From: Brevibacterium siliguriense
GTDB lineage: Bacteria > Actinomycetota > Actinomycetes > Actinomycetales > Brevibacteriaceae
Assembly (NCBI RefSeq): GCF_900105315.1
Contig: NZ_LT629766.1
Span: forward strand, 310,001 to 374,000
Direction of reading: 5' to 3'
Length of the DNA: 64,000 nucleotides
Of this stretch, positions 1-8,446 are shown in pieces; position 1 is the first letter of the stretch, and the number at the start of each line of letters is the position of its first letter. The notes beneath the pieces are model-generated. The model saw only the letters and a list, made by a program, of their open reading frames with translations, ran no database searches and was not told the DNA's origin. A program made the position numbers and the translations under genes.

Positions 1-1
1 G

Positions 2-616
2 AGCGATCGAATGCAGGCACTGACTGCGGCCGACGGAGCATTCTTCGGAGGCTTCTTCGGCAAGATCTCGCGCGCCCTGGGCACACCGGTCAACGTCAAC
101 CTGCTCTCGGGCACCGTCGCCACGGTGTTCCTCATCGCGGCCATGCAGCTCAGCGGTGATGCCGGCGCACTGTTCGGAGTCGTCCTCTCGATCTCCATCT
201 CGACCTTCCTGCTCAGCTACTTGCTCATCATCCCCGCGGCCATCAAGTTGCGGTGGAAGCATCCCGACATCGAACGCCCCTTCCGGGTGCCTGTCGGAAA
301 TGTCGGGTTCAGCATCCTCGGCGGCATCGCCTTCCTCTGGATCCTGCTCGGCTCCTGGGTTGCGATCTTCCCCGGCACGCTCGACCGGCTCTTCGGGCAG
401 GAGTACAACTTCCTCGACGAATGGGGCGTCGATCAGGGACCGTTCACGGCGCTCACTCTCGGCACCCTCGGCGCCCTCGCCGCGCTGGCTCTCATCGGAT
501 ACGTCCGCGGACACCGGGTCCGCGTCTTCCGCCCCACACCCGCCGATCCTCAGGATCTGCTCGACGACCTCGACCCCGCTCTCGACAGCAAACTCGATAC
601 ACAGAAAGGCATGTGA
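2..616 (+). CDS. APC-family amino acid/amine permease, C-terminal part (cut by window start)
   Basis: The reading frame is open at the left edge, so only the last ~205 residues are present and the true start lies outside the window. The visible part has about four hydrophobic segments, a KLRWKHPDIERPFRVP stretch between helices, and a charged cytoplasmic tail. This loop (R/K-rich, then 'RPFRVP') is characteristic of the C-terminal half of APC-superfamily amino acid transporters. It ends 6 bases before the copper amine oxidase gene on the same strand, so it probably imports the amine or amino acid substrate of that pathway. The substrate cannot be read from the sequence. Confidence 0.85.
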   Translation, partial: SDRMQALTAADGAFFGGFFGKISRALGTPVNVNLLSGTVATVFLIAAMQLSGDAGALFGVVLSISISTFLLSYLLIIPAAIKLRWKHPDIERPFRVPVGNVGFSILGGIAFLWILLGSWVAIFPGTLDRLFGQEYNFLDEWGVDQGPFTALTLGTLGALAALALIGYVRGHRVRVFRPTPADPQDLLDDLDPALDSKLDTQKGM

Positions 617-622
617 AGACTC

Positions 623-2584
623 ATGACTGCACCGACAACGACCGCCGTCGGCACTTCGACTGCACATCCCCTCGACCGCCTGACTGGTGAGGAGATCGAG
701 CTCAACCGGGCCATCATCGTCGATGCCGGCCACGTGAGCGAACAGACGCTGTTCGCGCTCGTCAGCCTCGTCGAACCGGATAAGCGCGAGGTCATCGCAG
801 GTGCCACCGACCTCGACCGCCGCGTGCGCTCGCTCATCATCGATCGCGACACCGGAGAGCAGACGGAGCTCCTCGTCTCGCTGACCGAGCGCAAGGTCCT
901 CTTCGCCCGCGTGCTCGATGTCGCGGCCGAGGGTCAGGCTCCGATCACCATGACCGAGTACGAAGAGGCCGAGCAGATGATCCGCAACGATGCCACATGG
1001 CGTGCCGCCGTCGCAGCGCGCGGCATCACCGACATCGAGACCGTGCGCATCTGCGCGCTCTCAGCCGGATGCTTCGACATTCCCGGAGAGGCCGGGCGCC
1101 GCCTCGTCCGCGGTTCGTCCTTCATCCAGTCGGACCCGCAGGACAATGCATGGGCGCATCCGCTCGAGGGGCTAGTCGCCTACCTCGACCTCAACACCGG
1201 TGAGGTCGTCGAGGTCGTCGACACCGATATCGTCCCCGTGCCCCAGGAACGCTTCGACTACCACCTCGATTCCTGGCTTCCCGAGCCGCGAACGACGCAG
1301 AAGCCGATCGAGATCACCCAGCCCGAGGGCGCGAGCTTCACCCTGAACGGGGATGTCCTCGATTGGGAGAAGTGGCAGGTGCGACTCGGCTTCGACCCGG
1401 TCGAAGGCCTCGTGCTGCATCAGATCAGCTTCGATGACGAGGGCGAGCGCCGCCCCATCGTCTACCGCGCCTCGGTGGCGGAAATGGTCGTCCCCTATGG
1501 CGACCCCAGTCCAGTGCGCTTCTGGCAGAACTACTTCGACGCCGGCGAGTACTCGATGGGCAAGAGCGCGAACTCACTCGAACTCGGGTGCGACTGCCTC
1601 GGCAAGATCCACTACTCCGATGCGGTGCTCGCCGATGATCAGGGGCATGCGCACACGATCACGAACGCCATCTGCATCCACGAGGAGGATGCAGGGATCC
1701 TGTTCAAGCACACCGATGAGTTCACCGGCGCCGTCGATGTGCGCCGCAACCGCCGCCTCGTCATCTCCTTCTTCATCACCGTCGGCAACTACGACTACGG
1801 CTTCTACTGGTACCTCTACCTCGACGGCACAATCGAGCTCGAGTGCAAGGCGACCGGCATCGTCTACACCGCCGCGTACGGTGACGAGGCTCAGCGTCAG
1901 CGCTGGTCGTCCCCGCTCGGCGATGAGGGACTGGGCATGCCGTTCCACCAGCACATGTTCTGTGCTCGGCTCGATATGCAGGTCGACGGCATCGCCAACG
2001 CCGTCGACGAGCAGGAAGCGGTGCGTGTGCCATTCGGCGAGAACAATCCCTACGGCAACGCGTTCACACGCAAACTCACCCGGCTCACTGCCGAGGGCGG
2101 ACGGACTTCCGATGGTGAGGCCGGGCGGGTTTGGCACATCGTCAATCCGGACAAGACCAACCGGCACGGTTTCCCCGTCGGCTATGAACTGCGGGTGCCC
2201 GATGAGCCGACGATGATGGCGGCCGAGGGCTCGTCGATCTCGAAGCGCGCCGGCTTCGGGTCGAAGCACATGTGGCTGACCCACTTCGACGCGGATGAGC
2301 GGTTCCCCTCAGGGACGTATCCGAATCAGAACCCGGGTGCCGGGACCATTACGCAGTGGGTCGAGCAGCAGCGACCGGTCGATGGTGACGACATCGTCGT
2401 GTGGGCGTCGTTTGCGATGACGCACTTCCCCCGTCCCGAGGACTGGCCGATCATGCCCGTCGAAAAGCTCGGGTTCACAATGAAGCCCTATGGCTTCTTC
2501 GACAGGAATCCCGCCCTCGACGTACCGCGCCCGAAATCGGGTCATTGCGGCACCGAGACCGGGCACTCCTGCGAGTGCGACTGA
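623..2584 (+). CDS. Copper-containing primary amine oxidase (topaquinone enzyme)
   Basis: 653 residues. It oxidatively deaminates primary amines (tyramine, phenylethylamine or histamine type) to aldehyde, ammonia and H2O2. The topaquinone precursor is Y390 in NYDY. The catalytic base is D306 in YFDAGEY, 84 residues earlier, the same spacing as in the Arthrobacter globiformis enzyme (D298/Y382). Copper ligands are H442 and H444 (HQH) and H601 in MTHFPRPEDWP, so the active site is complete. Length is normal for bacterial soluble enzymes. The ATG start is 6 bases after the permease stop, which suggests one transcript. The C-terminus carries a short Cys/His-rich tail (HCGTETGHSCECD). Family assignment is very secure; the preferred amine is not. 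Confidence 0.97.
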   Translation: MTAPTTTAVGTSTAHPLDRLTGEEIELNRAIIVDAGHVSEQTLFALVSLVEPDKREVIAGATDLDRRVRSLIIDRDTGEQTELLVSLTERKVLFARVLDVAAEGQAPITMTEYEEAEQMIRNDATWRAAVAARGITDIETVRICALSAGCFDIPGEAGRRLVRGSSFIQSDPQDNAWAHPLEGLVAYLDLNTGEVVEVVDTDIVPVPQERFDYHLDSWLPEPRTTQKPIEITQPEGASFTLNGDVLDWEKWQVRLGFDPVEGLVLHQISFDDEGERRPIVYRASVAEMVVPYGDPSPVRFWQNYFDAGEYSMGKSANSLELGCDCLGKIHYSDAVLADDQGHAHTITNAICIHEEDAGILFKHTDEFTGAVDVRRNRRLVISFFITVGNYDYGFYWYLYLDGTIELECKATGIVYTAAYGDEAQRQRWSSPLGDEGLGMPFHQHMFCARLDMQVDGIANAVDEQEAVRVPFGENNPYGNAFTRKLTRLTAEGGRTSDGEAGRVWHIVNPDKTNRHGFPVGYELRVPDEPTMMAAEGSSISKRAGFGSKHMWLTHFDADERFPSGTYPNQNPGAGTITQWVEQQRPVDGDDIVVWASFAMTHFPRPEDWPIMPVEKLGFTMKPYGFFDRNPALDVPRPKSGHCGTETGHSCECD

Positions 2585-2596
2585 GGGGAATCCACG

Positions 2597-3225
2597 ATGA
2601 GCAGCGTGGCATCGTTCCTCATGGTCGCATCGGGGGCCTTGTGCCTCACCGGCGCCGTTGCGTCGAAAGGACGACCGGCCATCGTCGCCGCGGTCGTGAT
2701 GGTTCTTGCCATGATCGATTTGGCCTACACCGCCCTCGTCCCGGCAGTCGTTTGGTCGGGGGCGCTGCTCCTCGCCGGGATCTGCTTGGCAGTGTTCCTC
2801 CGATCGTCGTCCAAGGTTCCCTCGCCGAGGCGGTCCCCGCTCTCGTCGCGAGTGGCCCGGACGGCGCGCCGGCGTCCAGGGACGAGGGTAGGATTCGGTT
2901 GCTGATTGCACTCGACGGACATAGTTCTCAGGGATCTCACCCAGGGCCGACGGCTGCGGTCCTCTCCGCCATCACCTACCCAGTCATGGCGTGGCAGGTC
3001 CTCAACCATGGGGCGCATATGAGCACATCCGCGCATGCCGGCGGGCATGGACATCATGCCGGGGATATGTCGCTCATCAGCACGTTTCTCACGGTGGCCG
3101 TTGTCGTCCTTGCCGTGCTCTTGGTGATCTGCGCTTTCCATGACATCGTCCGAAGGCGCCCACTAGTTTCTCTCGACTGTTGGGGGATGGCCGCGATGAT
3201 CGTGGTGATGCAGTTCCTTCACTGA
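2597..3225 (+). pseudogene. DUF5134-like small membrane protein, apparently split by a frameshift near 2800-2815
   Basis: An ATG at 2597 (GAGGGGA upstream) opens a frame with three hydrophobic helices (residues ~3-67). It then turns into an Arg/Pro/Ser-rich tail ending at 2905, typical of reading out of frame. From about 2812 the adjacent frame reads naturally (QGSLAEAVPALVASG...) through a helix with 'YPVMAWQVLNHGAHM', a His/Gly/Met-rich loop and two more helices, to a stop at 3225. Joined, this gives ~209 residues and 5-6 helices, resembling the DUF5134 family, where an 'H-x-M-AMAWM' helix and a His/Met loop are typical. Alternatively these are two overlapping genes: a TTG at 2899 with GGTAGGA upstream could start the second. 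A real mutation and a sequencing error cannot be separated here. Confidence 0.6.
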
Positions 3226-3234
3226 GCGAAGTGT

Positions 3235-3564
3235 TCACTGACCGGCGAAGTAGAGATCCGAATGCGCCGCGCAGCGTGGATTGAAGGGTGCGGCGCATTC
3301 CGGGCACTCGTCGGTTGCTTTGTAGACCGTGATCGTCAGCTCGGTCCAGCAGTTCCCACACAGAATGGCGGGCTGGTCGAATTTCTCGCGCGGCCACTGC
3401 TGTGCGGGGTGAACCGCCGTCTCCGAATGGCACAAGTGGCAGGGATAGTAGCGGTCGCAGCAGGCGAAGCGGATGGCGATGATGTCGAGCTCGGTGGCGT
3501 AGTGGACGCACCAAGTGTGATCATCGACCGTCGGGCCGAATACTTCGGGAGTTCGCGTCATCAC
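3235..3564 (-). CDS. CHY-type zinc finger protein
   Basis: 109 residues, rich in Cys and His. In order: CVHY, CCDRYYPCHLCHSE, HP...W, AILCGNCW, and CPECAAPFNPRC followed by H. This is the CHY zinc-finger arrangement of Hot13/RCHY1-like proteins, which bind several zinc ions; the bacterial versions are small and of unknown role. The start is ATG at 3564 or the adjacent ATG at 3561, with AGGTAGG just upstream. It is convergent with the DUF5134-like gene and lies downstream of, and on the same strand as, the purine permease fusion, separated by a possible terminator. Family is clear; function is unknown. Confidence 0.9.
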   Translation of the reverse strand: MMTRTPEVFGPTVDDHTWCVHYATELDIIAIRFACCDRYYPCHLCHSETAVHPAQQWPREKFDQPAILCGNCWTELTITVYKATDECPECAAPFNPRCAAHSDLYFAGQ

Positions 3565-3663
3565 CTACCTGTTTCCATTGTCCGGTTCGCTGTACCCATT
3601 CAGCCTAGTCGCTGTTGCGGTGGCAGGGTTTGCCTGTCAATCCGGGGATCGACTGTGTTGCTG

Positions 3664-3689
3664 GGGCGGCCGGAAGGGGAGGGCCGCCC
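3664..3689 (-). terminator. GC-rich hairpin after the permease-deaminase gene
   Basis: GGGCGGCC at 3664-3671 pairs with GGCCGCCC at 3682-3689 across a 10-base loop. It lies 27 bases past the stop codon of the minus-strand fusion gene. There is no strong U-run, so termination is only plausible. Confidence 0.45.
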
Positions 3690-3715
3690 GTACCGCCTCC
3701 CCTTGCGCTTGAAAC

Positions 3716-5575
3716 TCAGTTTGTTCTGCGGGACCAGAATCCAGCGTGAGCGGCTGCAGCTTCGTCCTCCAGCAGCGGCCCCAGCACTTCGATATCCCGC
3801 TGCCCGCGGGAGAGCACCTCGCGACAGGGCAGGTCGAAGGTCGGATTCTCAGGGTCATCACCGGTCAGCTCGAGCAGACGATGCTCCGAGAGCGCGTAGA
3901 CGATCCGGCCGATGCCCGTCCAATACACAGCGCCGGTGCACATCACACAAGGTTCGGCACTGGTGTACAAAGTTGCCGAAGCCAGCTGCTCGGGGGTGCA
4001 CTGTCGTGCCGCCTCGGCTGCGGCTCGCAGTTCAGCGTGCTGAGTCGGGTCGCCTTCGGGCGGCATCGAGTTGTTTCCTGCGGATGCCAGCACCTCCCCG
4101 TCGGCTGCAACGACGGTGGAGGCGAAGGGGTGCCGGCCACGATTCTTCGAGTCTTCAGCCAGTGCGATGACGTTTCGGAGCTGGTCGAGGTCCATTTCAC
4201 TGACGGTGGCTGCCGACTGTGTCTGTGTCATATCTCTATCCATTTCTTCATTGTTCTCATTGGGGGTTGTTCTGTTGATGAGCGCATTGAGCAGCACAGC
4301 GACGATGGCGCAGAGGAAGATGCCGCTCTCCAGGATCAGCGAGAGTGGGCCTTCCACGGAGTCCAATAGAGAAGGCATCGCCATCGGCAGCACGCCAACA
4401 CTCAGCGAGATCGCCACGATGAGGGAATTGTGTGTGCCTTCGTACTTCACTCGTGCCAGTTCTTGGATTCCCGCGGCGGTGGTCATTCCGAACATGACGA
4501 TTGCGCCTCCGCCGAGGACAGCGGGAGGGATGGCGGCAACGATCGCACCGGCCTTCGGGATCAGCCCCATGACCACCATGATGATGCCCGCGACTGCGAC
4601 GACGTAACGGCTCCGTACCTTTGTCATAGCGATGAGGCCGGTGTTCTGGCTGAAGGCGTTGAGGGGAAAACCGTTGAAGATCGCACTGAGCATCGTGGCA
4701 AGGCCCTCACCGCGGAAGGCGTTTCCGAGGCGGCGGGTGGTAATTGGTGTGTCGACCATCCGTCCGATCGCCAAGGTGTTTCCCGTGGTCTCTGCCATAA
4801 TGACGATCATCGCCAGGGTCATGATGAGAATCGGCACGAGGTCGAACTGGGGGATGCCGAAACTCATCGGCACGGCAATGCCAACCCATGCGGCGTCGGA
4901 GATTCCGCTGAAGTCGCTCAGTCCCATGAACATAGCCGCAACGGTGCCGACCGACATGCCGATGAGGACCGACAGGCTGCTCATGAGGCCCTTGAAACAC
5001 ACATAGACGACCACGGTGACCAGCACGGTGAGCAAACCGATGAGCAGATGCTTGGGAGCACCGAACGAGTCGCTGCCTTCACCGCCACCGAGCCATCCGG
5101 CTGCTGCAGGCATGAGCGAGATTCCGACCGTGGTGATAAGGCATCCGATGACGACCCGGGGGAAGAAGCGGAGCAGGCGGGAGAACAGAGGCGCCAGACC
5201 GATAGCCAGGAGGCCTGCGAACATGACTGAGCCGAAGACATGCTGAATGCTGTATTCGGTGCCGATCTGCATCATGGGTGCCAGGGCGATGAACGACGCT
5301 CCCTGAATCAGCGGCAGCCGTGCACCGAACCTCCAGATTCCGAGAGTCTGCAGCAGAGTCGCCAGGCCGCCGATGATGAGGTTGCAGTTGATGAGGATGA
5401 CGATCTGCGGTTGTTCCAGCCCCAGGGCTCCGCCGAGGATCAGAGGAACTGCCACTACGCCGGCGTAAATGACAAGAACGTGCTGGAGACCCAGCGTCAG
5501 CATCGACCGTACAGGCAGGATCTCATCTACCGGGTCGACCACAGCGACGCGAGCATCGTTGACCGCGAGTTTCAT
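3716..5575 (-). CDS. NCS2 purine/xanthine permease fused to a guanine/cytidine-deaminase-type domain
   Basis: 619 residues from ATG 5575 (AGCAGG upstream). Earlier in-frame starts would run into the divergent LysR gene. Residues ~1-440 form a polytopic NCS2 (nucleobase:cation symporter-2) permease with conserved segments such as IQGASFIALAP, AETTGNTLAIG and GEGLATMLSAIFNGFPLNAFSQNTG. A Glu/Asn-rich linker follows. Residues ~449-619 are a cytidine/deoxycytidylate-deaminase fold with the zinc site H513-A-E515 and P-C543-V-M-C546, closest in style to bacterial guanine deaminase. The frame is uninterrupted, so uptake of a purine and its deamination would occur in one polypeptide with the deaminase in the cytoplasm. 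The usual arrangement is two separate proteins. The exact base (guanine, adenine or other) is not determinable. Confidence 0.88.
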   Translation of the reverse strand: MKLAVNDARVAVVDPVDEILPVRSMLTLGLQHVLVIYAGVVAVPLILGGALGLEQPQIVILINCNLIIGGLATLLQTLGIWRFGARLPLIQGASFIALAPMMQIGTEYSIQHVFGSVMFAGLLAIGLAPLFSRLLRFFPRVVIGCLITTVGISLMPAAAGWLGGGEGSDSFGAPKHLLIGLLTVLVTVVVYVCFKGLMSSLSVLIGMSVGTVAAMFMGLSDFSGISDAAWVGIAVPMSFGIPQFDLVPILIMTLAMIVIMAETTGNTLAIGRMVDTPITTRRLGNAFRGEGLATMLSAIFNGFPLNAFSQNTGLIAMTKVRSRYVVAVAGIIMVVMGLIPKAGAIVAAIPPAVLGGGAIVMFGMTTAAGIQELARVKYEGTHNSLIVAISLSVGVLPMAMPSLLDSVEGPLSLILESGIFLCAIVAVLLNALINRTTPNENNEEMDRDMTQTQSAATVSEMDLDQLRNVIALAEDSKNRGRHPFASTVVAADGEVLASAGNNSMPPEGDPTQHAELRAAAEAARQCTPEQLASATLYTSAEPCVMCTGAVYWTGIGRIVYALSEHRLLELTGDDPENPTFDLPCREVLSRGQRDIEVLGPLLEDEAAAAHAGFWSRRTN

Positions 5576-5654
5576 GGTGCACCTGCTTTCATTGCTCAGT
5601 GAGGGAACAAGTGCGACAGTATTGTCCCGGCGCCGATAGAAGAAATGAGTTTCC

Positions 5655-5669
5655 ATCGATCCATTCGAT
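5655..5669. promoter_or_regulatory. Candidate LysR-type operator between lysR and the purine permease fusion
   Basis: A perfect inverted repeat ATCGA-N5-TCGAT that also fits the LysR T-N11-A rule (T5656 to A5668). It lies in the 105-base divergent intergenic region, 11 bases before the LysR start, where LTTR autoregulatory sites usually occur. Confidence 0.5.
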
Positions 5670-5680
5670 AGATTGGCGTC

Positions 5681-6601
5681 ATGCGACTCAGTCTGGAACA
5701 AGTGGAAGCCTTCGTGCTCACTGTCGAGCACGGTTCCTTCTCTGCAGCGGCGCGGGCCCTCGGCCGCACTCAGTCAACGATCAGTTCAGCTATCGCTTAT
5801 CTCGAGATCTCACTCGCCGTCGAGCTGTTCCACCGAAGCACGCGAGTACCTACGCTCACGGAAGACGGCCAAGCGCTGCTGCTCGAAGCTCGCGCGCTCT
5901 ACGATCGCGCCATCACGTTCGAAAGACACGGAGACGCGCTTGCCGATGAACAGGCCGCGAGCATCACCCTTGCAGTGGGTATCCCGCCCGACCAGATCAT
6001 GCCAGTGCTCGAGGAGTTCGCGGAAAGGTTTCCGCACACCGATCTGATCATCAGAAATCCTGATCGTGGCGATGCGAGCCGTCTCGTCCTCGCCGATGAG
6101 GCAGAGCTCGGGATCGCGTTCCTGCTCCCTGAATACCCCGATGCACTCGGCTTCCACCAGATGGGCAAGCTCCTGATGACCCATGTCGCGCACCGAGATC
6201 ATCCGCTTGCGAAAGTCCCCTCTCCCAGCTTCGATGAGCTCCGCGGTTATCGACACCTCGCATACATCTCGCATTCGAGTGCACTGCCGACGAGCGAGTA
6301 CCTGCAGTCGACGCAGACATGGCACACTGATTCCTACGAGGCGCTCACTGCACTCGCTCGGTCAGGCCTCGGATGGGCGACACTGCCTCGGCAGCTCGTC
6401 CTTCCGGAGATCATTTCCGGCGAACTCGTCGAGCTCCGCCTCGATGCCTATCCATTCACCGATTGGTTGGTTTCGGTCGATCTGATCTGGCACCGCGGGC
6501 GGCGTCTCGGCTCGGTGGAGACCTGGTTGCTCGATCGATTCCGACGGCACCCTGTGCACGAGGTTGCCGGAGACGGACAGGATACGATCAGGATGCGCTG
6601 A
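5681..6601 (+). CDS. LysR-family transcriptional regulator
   Basis: 306 residues. The N-terminal winged helix-turn-helix (residues ~4-62) contains the typical 'EHGSFSAAARALGRTQSTISSAI' pattern, followed by a LysR substrate-binding domain (~90-290). It is transcribed divergently from the purine permease-deaminase fusion with a T-N11-A palindrome between them, so it most likely controls that gene in response to a purine or related ligand. No strong Shine-Dalgarno precedes the ATG. The C-terminal tail after residue ~290 is not conserved in the family. Family is certain; target is inferred from position. Confidence 0.93.
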   Translation: MRLSLEQVEAFVLTVEHGSFSAAARALGRTQSTISSAIAYLEISLAVELFHRSTRVPTLTEDGQALLLEARALYDRAITFERHGDALADEQAASITLAVGIPPDQIMPVLEEFAERFPHTDLIIRNPDRGDASRLVLADEAELGIAFLLPEYPDALGFHQMGKLLMTHVAHRDHPLAKVPSPSFDELRGYRHLAYISHSSALPTSEYLQSTQTWHTDSYEALTALARSGLGWATLPRQLVLPEIISGELVELRLDAYPFTDWLVSVDLIWHRGRRLGSVETWLLDRFRRHPVHEVAGDGQDTIRMR

Positions 6602-6667
6602 CCTTCCGTCGCCGATTGATGGAGTCCTGTCGGCGGTCACCGTCGCCGATCTGAGACCGTGCTGAAC

Positions 6668-8446
6668 TCACTTGGTCGCTGAACGAGCCCACCCGCGCTG
6701 ATACACCACTTCTCCTGCCGAGATCGTTGTCTCGACTCTGATGTCGCCCAGCTGACGTTGCTCAACGTCAAAGGGATCGGAGTCAAGAATGACGAAGTCC
6801 GCGGATTTTCCGACTTCAATACTCCCGGAGACGTCCTCATAGCTGTTGGCACGAGCGGCTTCGAAGGTATAAGCACGAAGCGCTTCTTCGACTGTGATCT
6901 CCTCGCCCGGCAGCAGCGGTTCGTTCTGAGCGACCTCGTCCTGACCATGCGGGTCGGCCGGCGGAGCCGTTCTGTTCACCGCGACGTGGATTCCCCAGAT
7001 CGGATCGGGACTCGAAACCGGCCAGTCACTCCCGAACGCAAGCCGGACGCCGGCGTCTCTCATCGTTGCGAATGTGAAGTGGTGGGCCTGCTGGTCATCG
7101 TGAAGAAGCGGGAGTTTGGTCTCAACGAGGACAGAATCTCGACGGGCCCAAAGCGGCTGGACATTGGCGATCAGTTCGCTGGACGCCATTCTGGCGAGAT
7201 CCTCGGGATCCGCGATATCCAGATGCGCGATCTGATGGCGGCGACCGGGGGCAGGACCATCTTCCTGAGTCAGCGCGTCCACCGCGAGCTTGAGAGCCTG
7301 ATCGCCCACAGCATGGATGTGGATGTCGAAGCCATGCCGCTCGACTCCCCGAGTGATCTCGTTGAGCTCGTCGGCCGTGAACATGAGCAGCCCGTGTTCA
7401 TGATCATGGCCACGATAGGAGCGCTTGAGGGCTCCAGTGAGGTTCTCACACACTCCGTCGAGCATGATCTTCACGACGGTGACCTGTACACCGCCAAAGC
7501 CTCGGTCGCTCTCGACCCGTCGGATCACGTCTCGACGCTCCTTGAGCGTCTCGATCTGCTCGGCGTAGGGCACGTCCCGATCCCACCAGAGCGCGACGGT
7601 GACTTTGCTGTTGAACGCGCCTCCTTCTGCCATTGATAAATAGGGAGGGTAAGTGTCGACCGGCGATCCGGTGAGCACTCCGACGCCTGCGTCCTGCCAT
7701 CCGACGATCCCCAGAGAGTGGAAGTACTCCTGGGCACTGGCCAGCGCCTGCTCCACGTCGCTCGAGGTGGTCGCCGGCAACAGGTTCTTGACGAGCTCTG
7801 CAGCGGTCTCAAAGAGCAGACCAGTGGGTTCCCCGGATTCATCCCTGACGATCCGACCGCCGTCGGGATCCGGAGTTTCACGGTCAATACCGGCAGCTTC
7901 GAGTGCCCGCGTGTTCACCCAGCAGCCATGAGCATCGTGGCTGTCGAAGACCGCCGGCCGGTCTGAGATCACGGAATCGAGGTCGTGCCGGTGGGGAAAT
8001 CCTCCTTCGAAGACGTCACCGTACCAACCGGCGCCGATGACCCATTCGTCCTCTGGATGGTTGCGCACGTACTCGGCGATGCGTTCGAGGTAAGCCCGAT
8101 ATCCGTGGATATCATCGAGGTTGCAGTGGACGAGGTTGATGCCGCCGAGCACCGGGTGAACATGCGCGTCATGGAAGGCAGGTATCAGCGTCCGACCCGA
8201 CAGACCGACCACCTCGGTGTCGGAGCCAGCCACGCTGTCGCAGTCCGCGGCGCCGAGGGCGATGATCTGCCCATCGGCAATCGCTACGGCGTCGGTGGTC
8301 GGATTTGAGGAATCAACCGTGTGGATGGTCCCGCCTCTGTAGATGCGATCGGCACTCGGCACAGCCGCTCCTTCGTCTTCGCTTTCGATTGGTGAGGTCA
8401 AGTAAGTCTGTGCGCTGGGTGGTACTCGTGACATACAGCGATTCAC
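6668..8446 (-). CDS. YtcJ-type metal-dependent amidohydrolase
   Basis: 592 residues from GTG 8446, which overlaps the upstream transporter stop by four bases (GTGA), indicating translational coupling; ATG at 8434 is an alternative. The N-terminal beta-sandwich segment (RIYRGGTIHTVD...) is followed by the amidohydrolase metal motif 'PAFHDAHVHP'. Later come 'DIHIHAVGD' and 'LAFGSDWPVSSPDP', which supply the remaining metal ligands and catalytic Asp of the Amidohydro_3/YtcJ group. Members hydrolyse cyclic or linear amides and related C-N bonds, but substrates are mostly unknown. Pairing with a POT transporter suggests the substrate is an imported peptide-like or amide compound. Confidence 0.9.
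   Translation of the reverse strand: MNRCMSRVPPSAQTYLTSPIESEDEGAAVPSADRIYRGGTIHTVDSSNPTTDAVAIADGQIIALGAADCDSVAGSDTEVVGLSGRTLIPAFHDAHVHPVLGGINLVHCNLDDIHGYRAYLERIAEYVRNHPEDEWVIGAGWYGDVFEGGFPHRHDLDSVISDRPAVFDSHDAHGCWVNTRALEAAGIDRETPDPDGGRIVRDESGEPTGLLFETAAELVKNLLPATTSSDVEQALASAQEYFHSLGIVGWQDAGVGVLTGSPVDTYPPYLSMAEGGAFNSKVTVALWWDRDVPYAEQIETLKERRDVIRRVESDRGFGGVQVTVVKIMLDGVCENLTGALKRSYRGHDHEHGLLMFTADELNEITRGVERHGFDIHIHAVGDQALKLAVDALTQEDGPAPGRRHQIAHLDIADPEDLARMASSELIANVQPLWARRDSVLVETKLPLLHDDQQAHHFTFATMRDAGVRLAFGSDWPVSSPDPIWGIHVAVNRTAPPADPHGQDEVAQNEPLLPGEEITVEEALRAYTFEAARANSYEDVSGSIEVGKSADFVILDSDPFDVEQRQLGDIRVETTISAGEVVYQRGWARSATK

Noticed and set aside
1574..2284. Minus-strand frame of 236 codons opposite the amine oxidase
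   Set aside because: The plus strand carries an intact active site; the antisense frame is a composition artefact.
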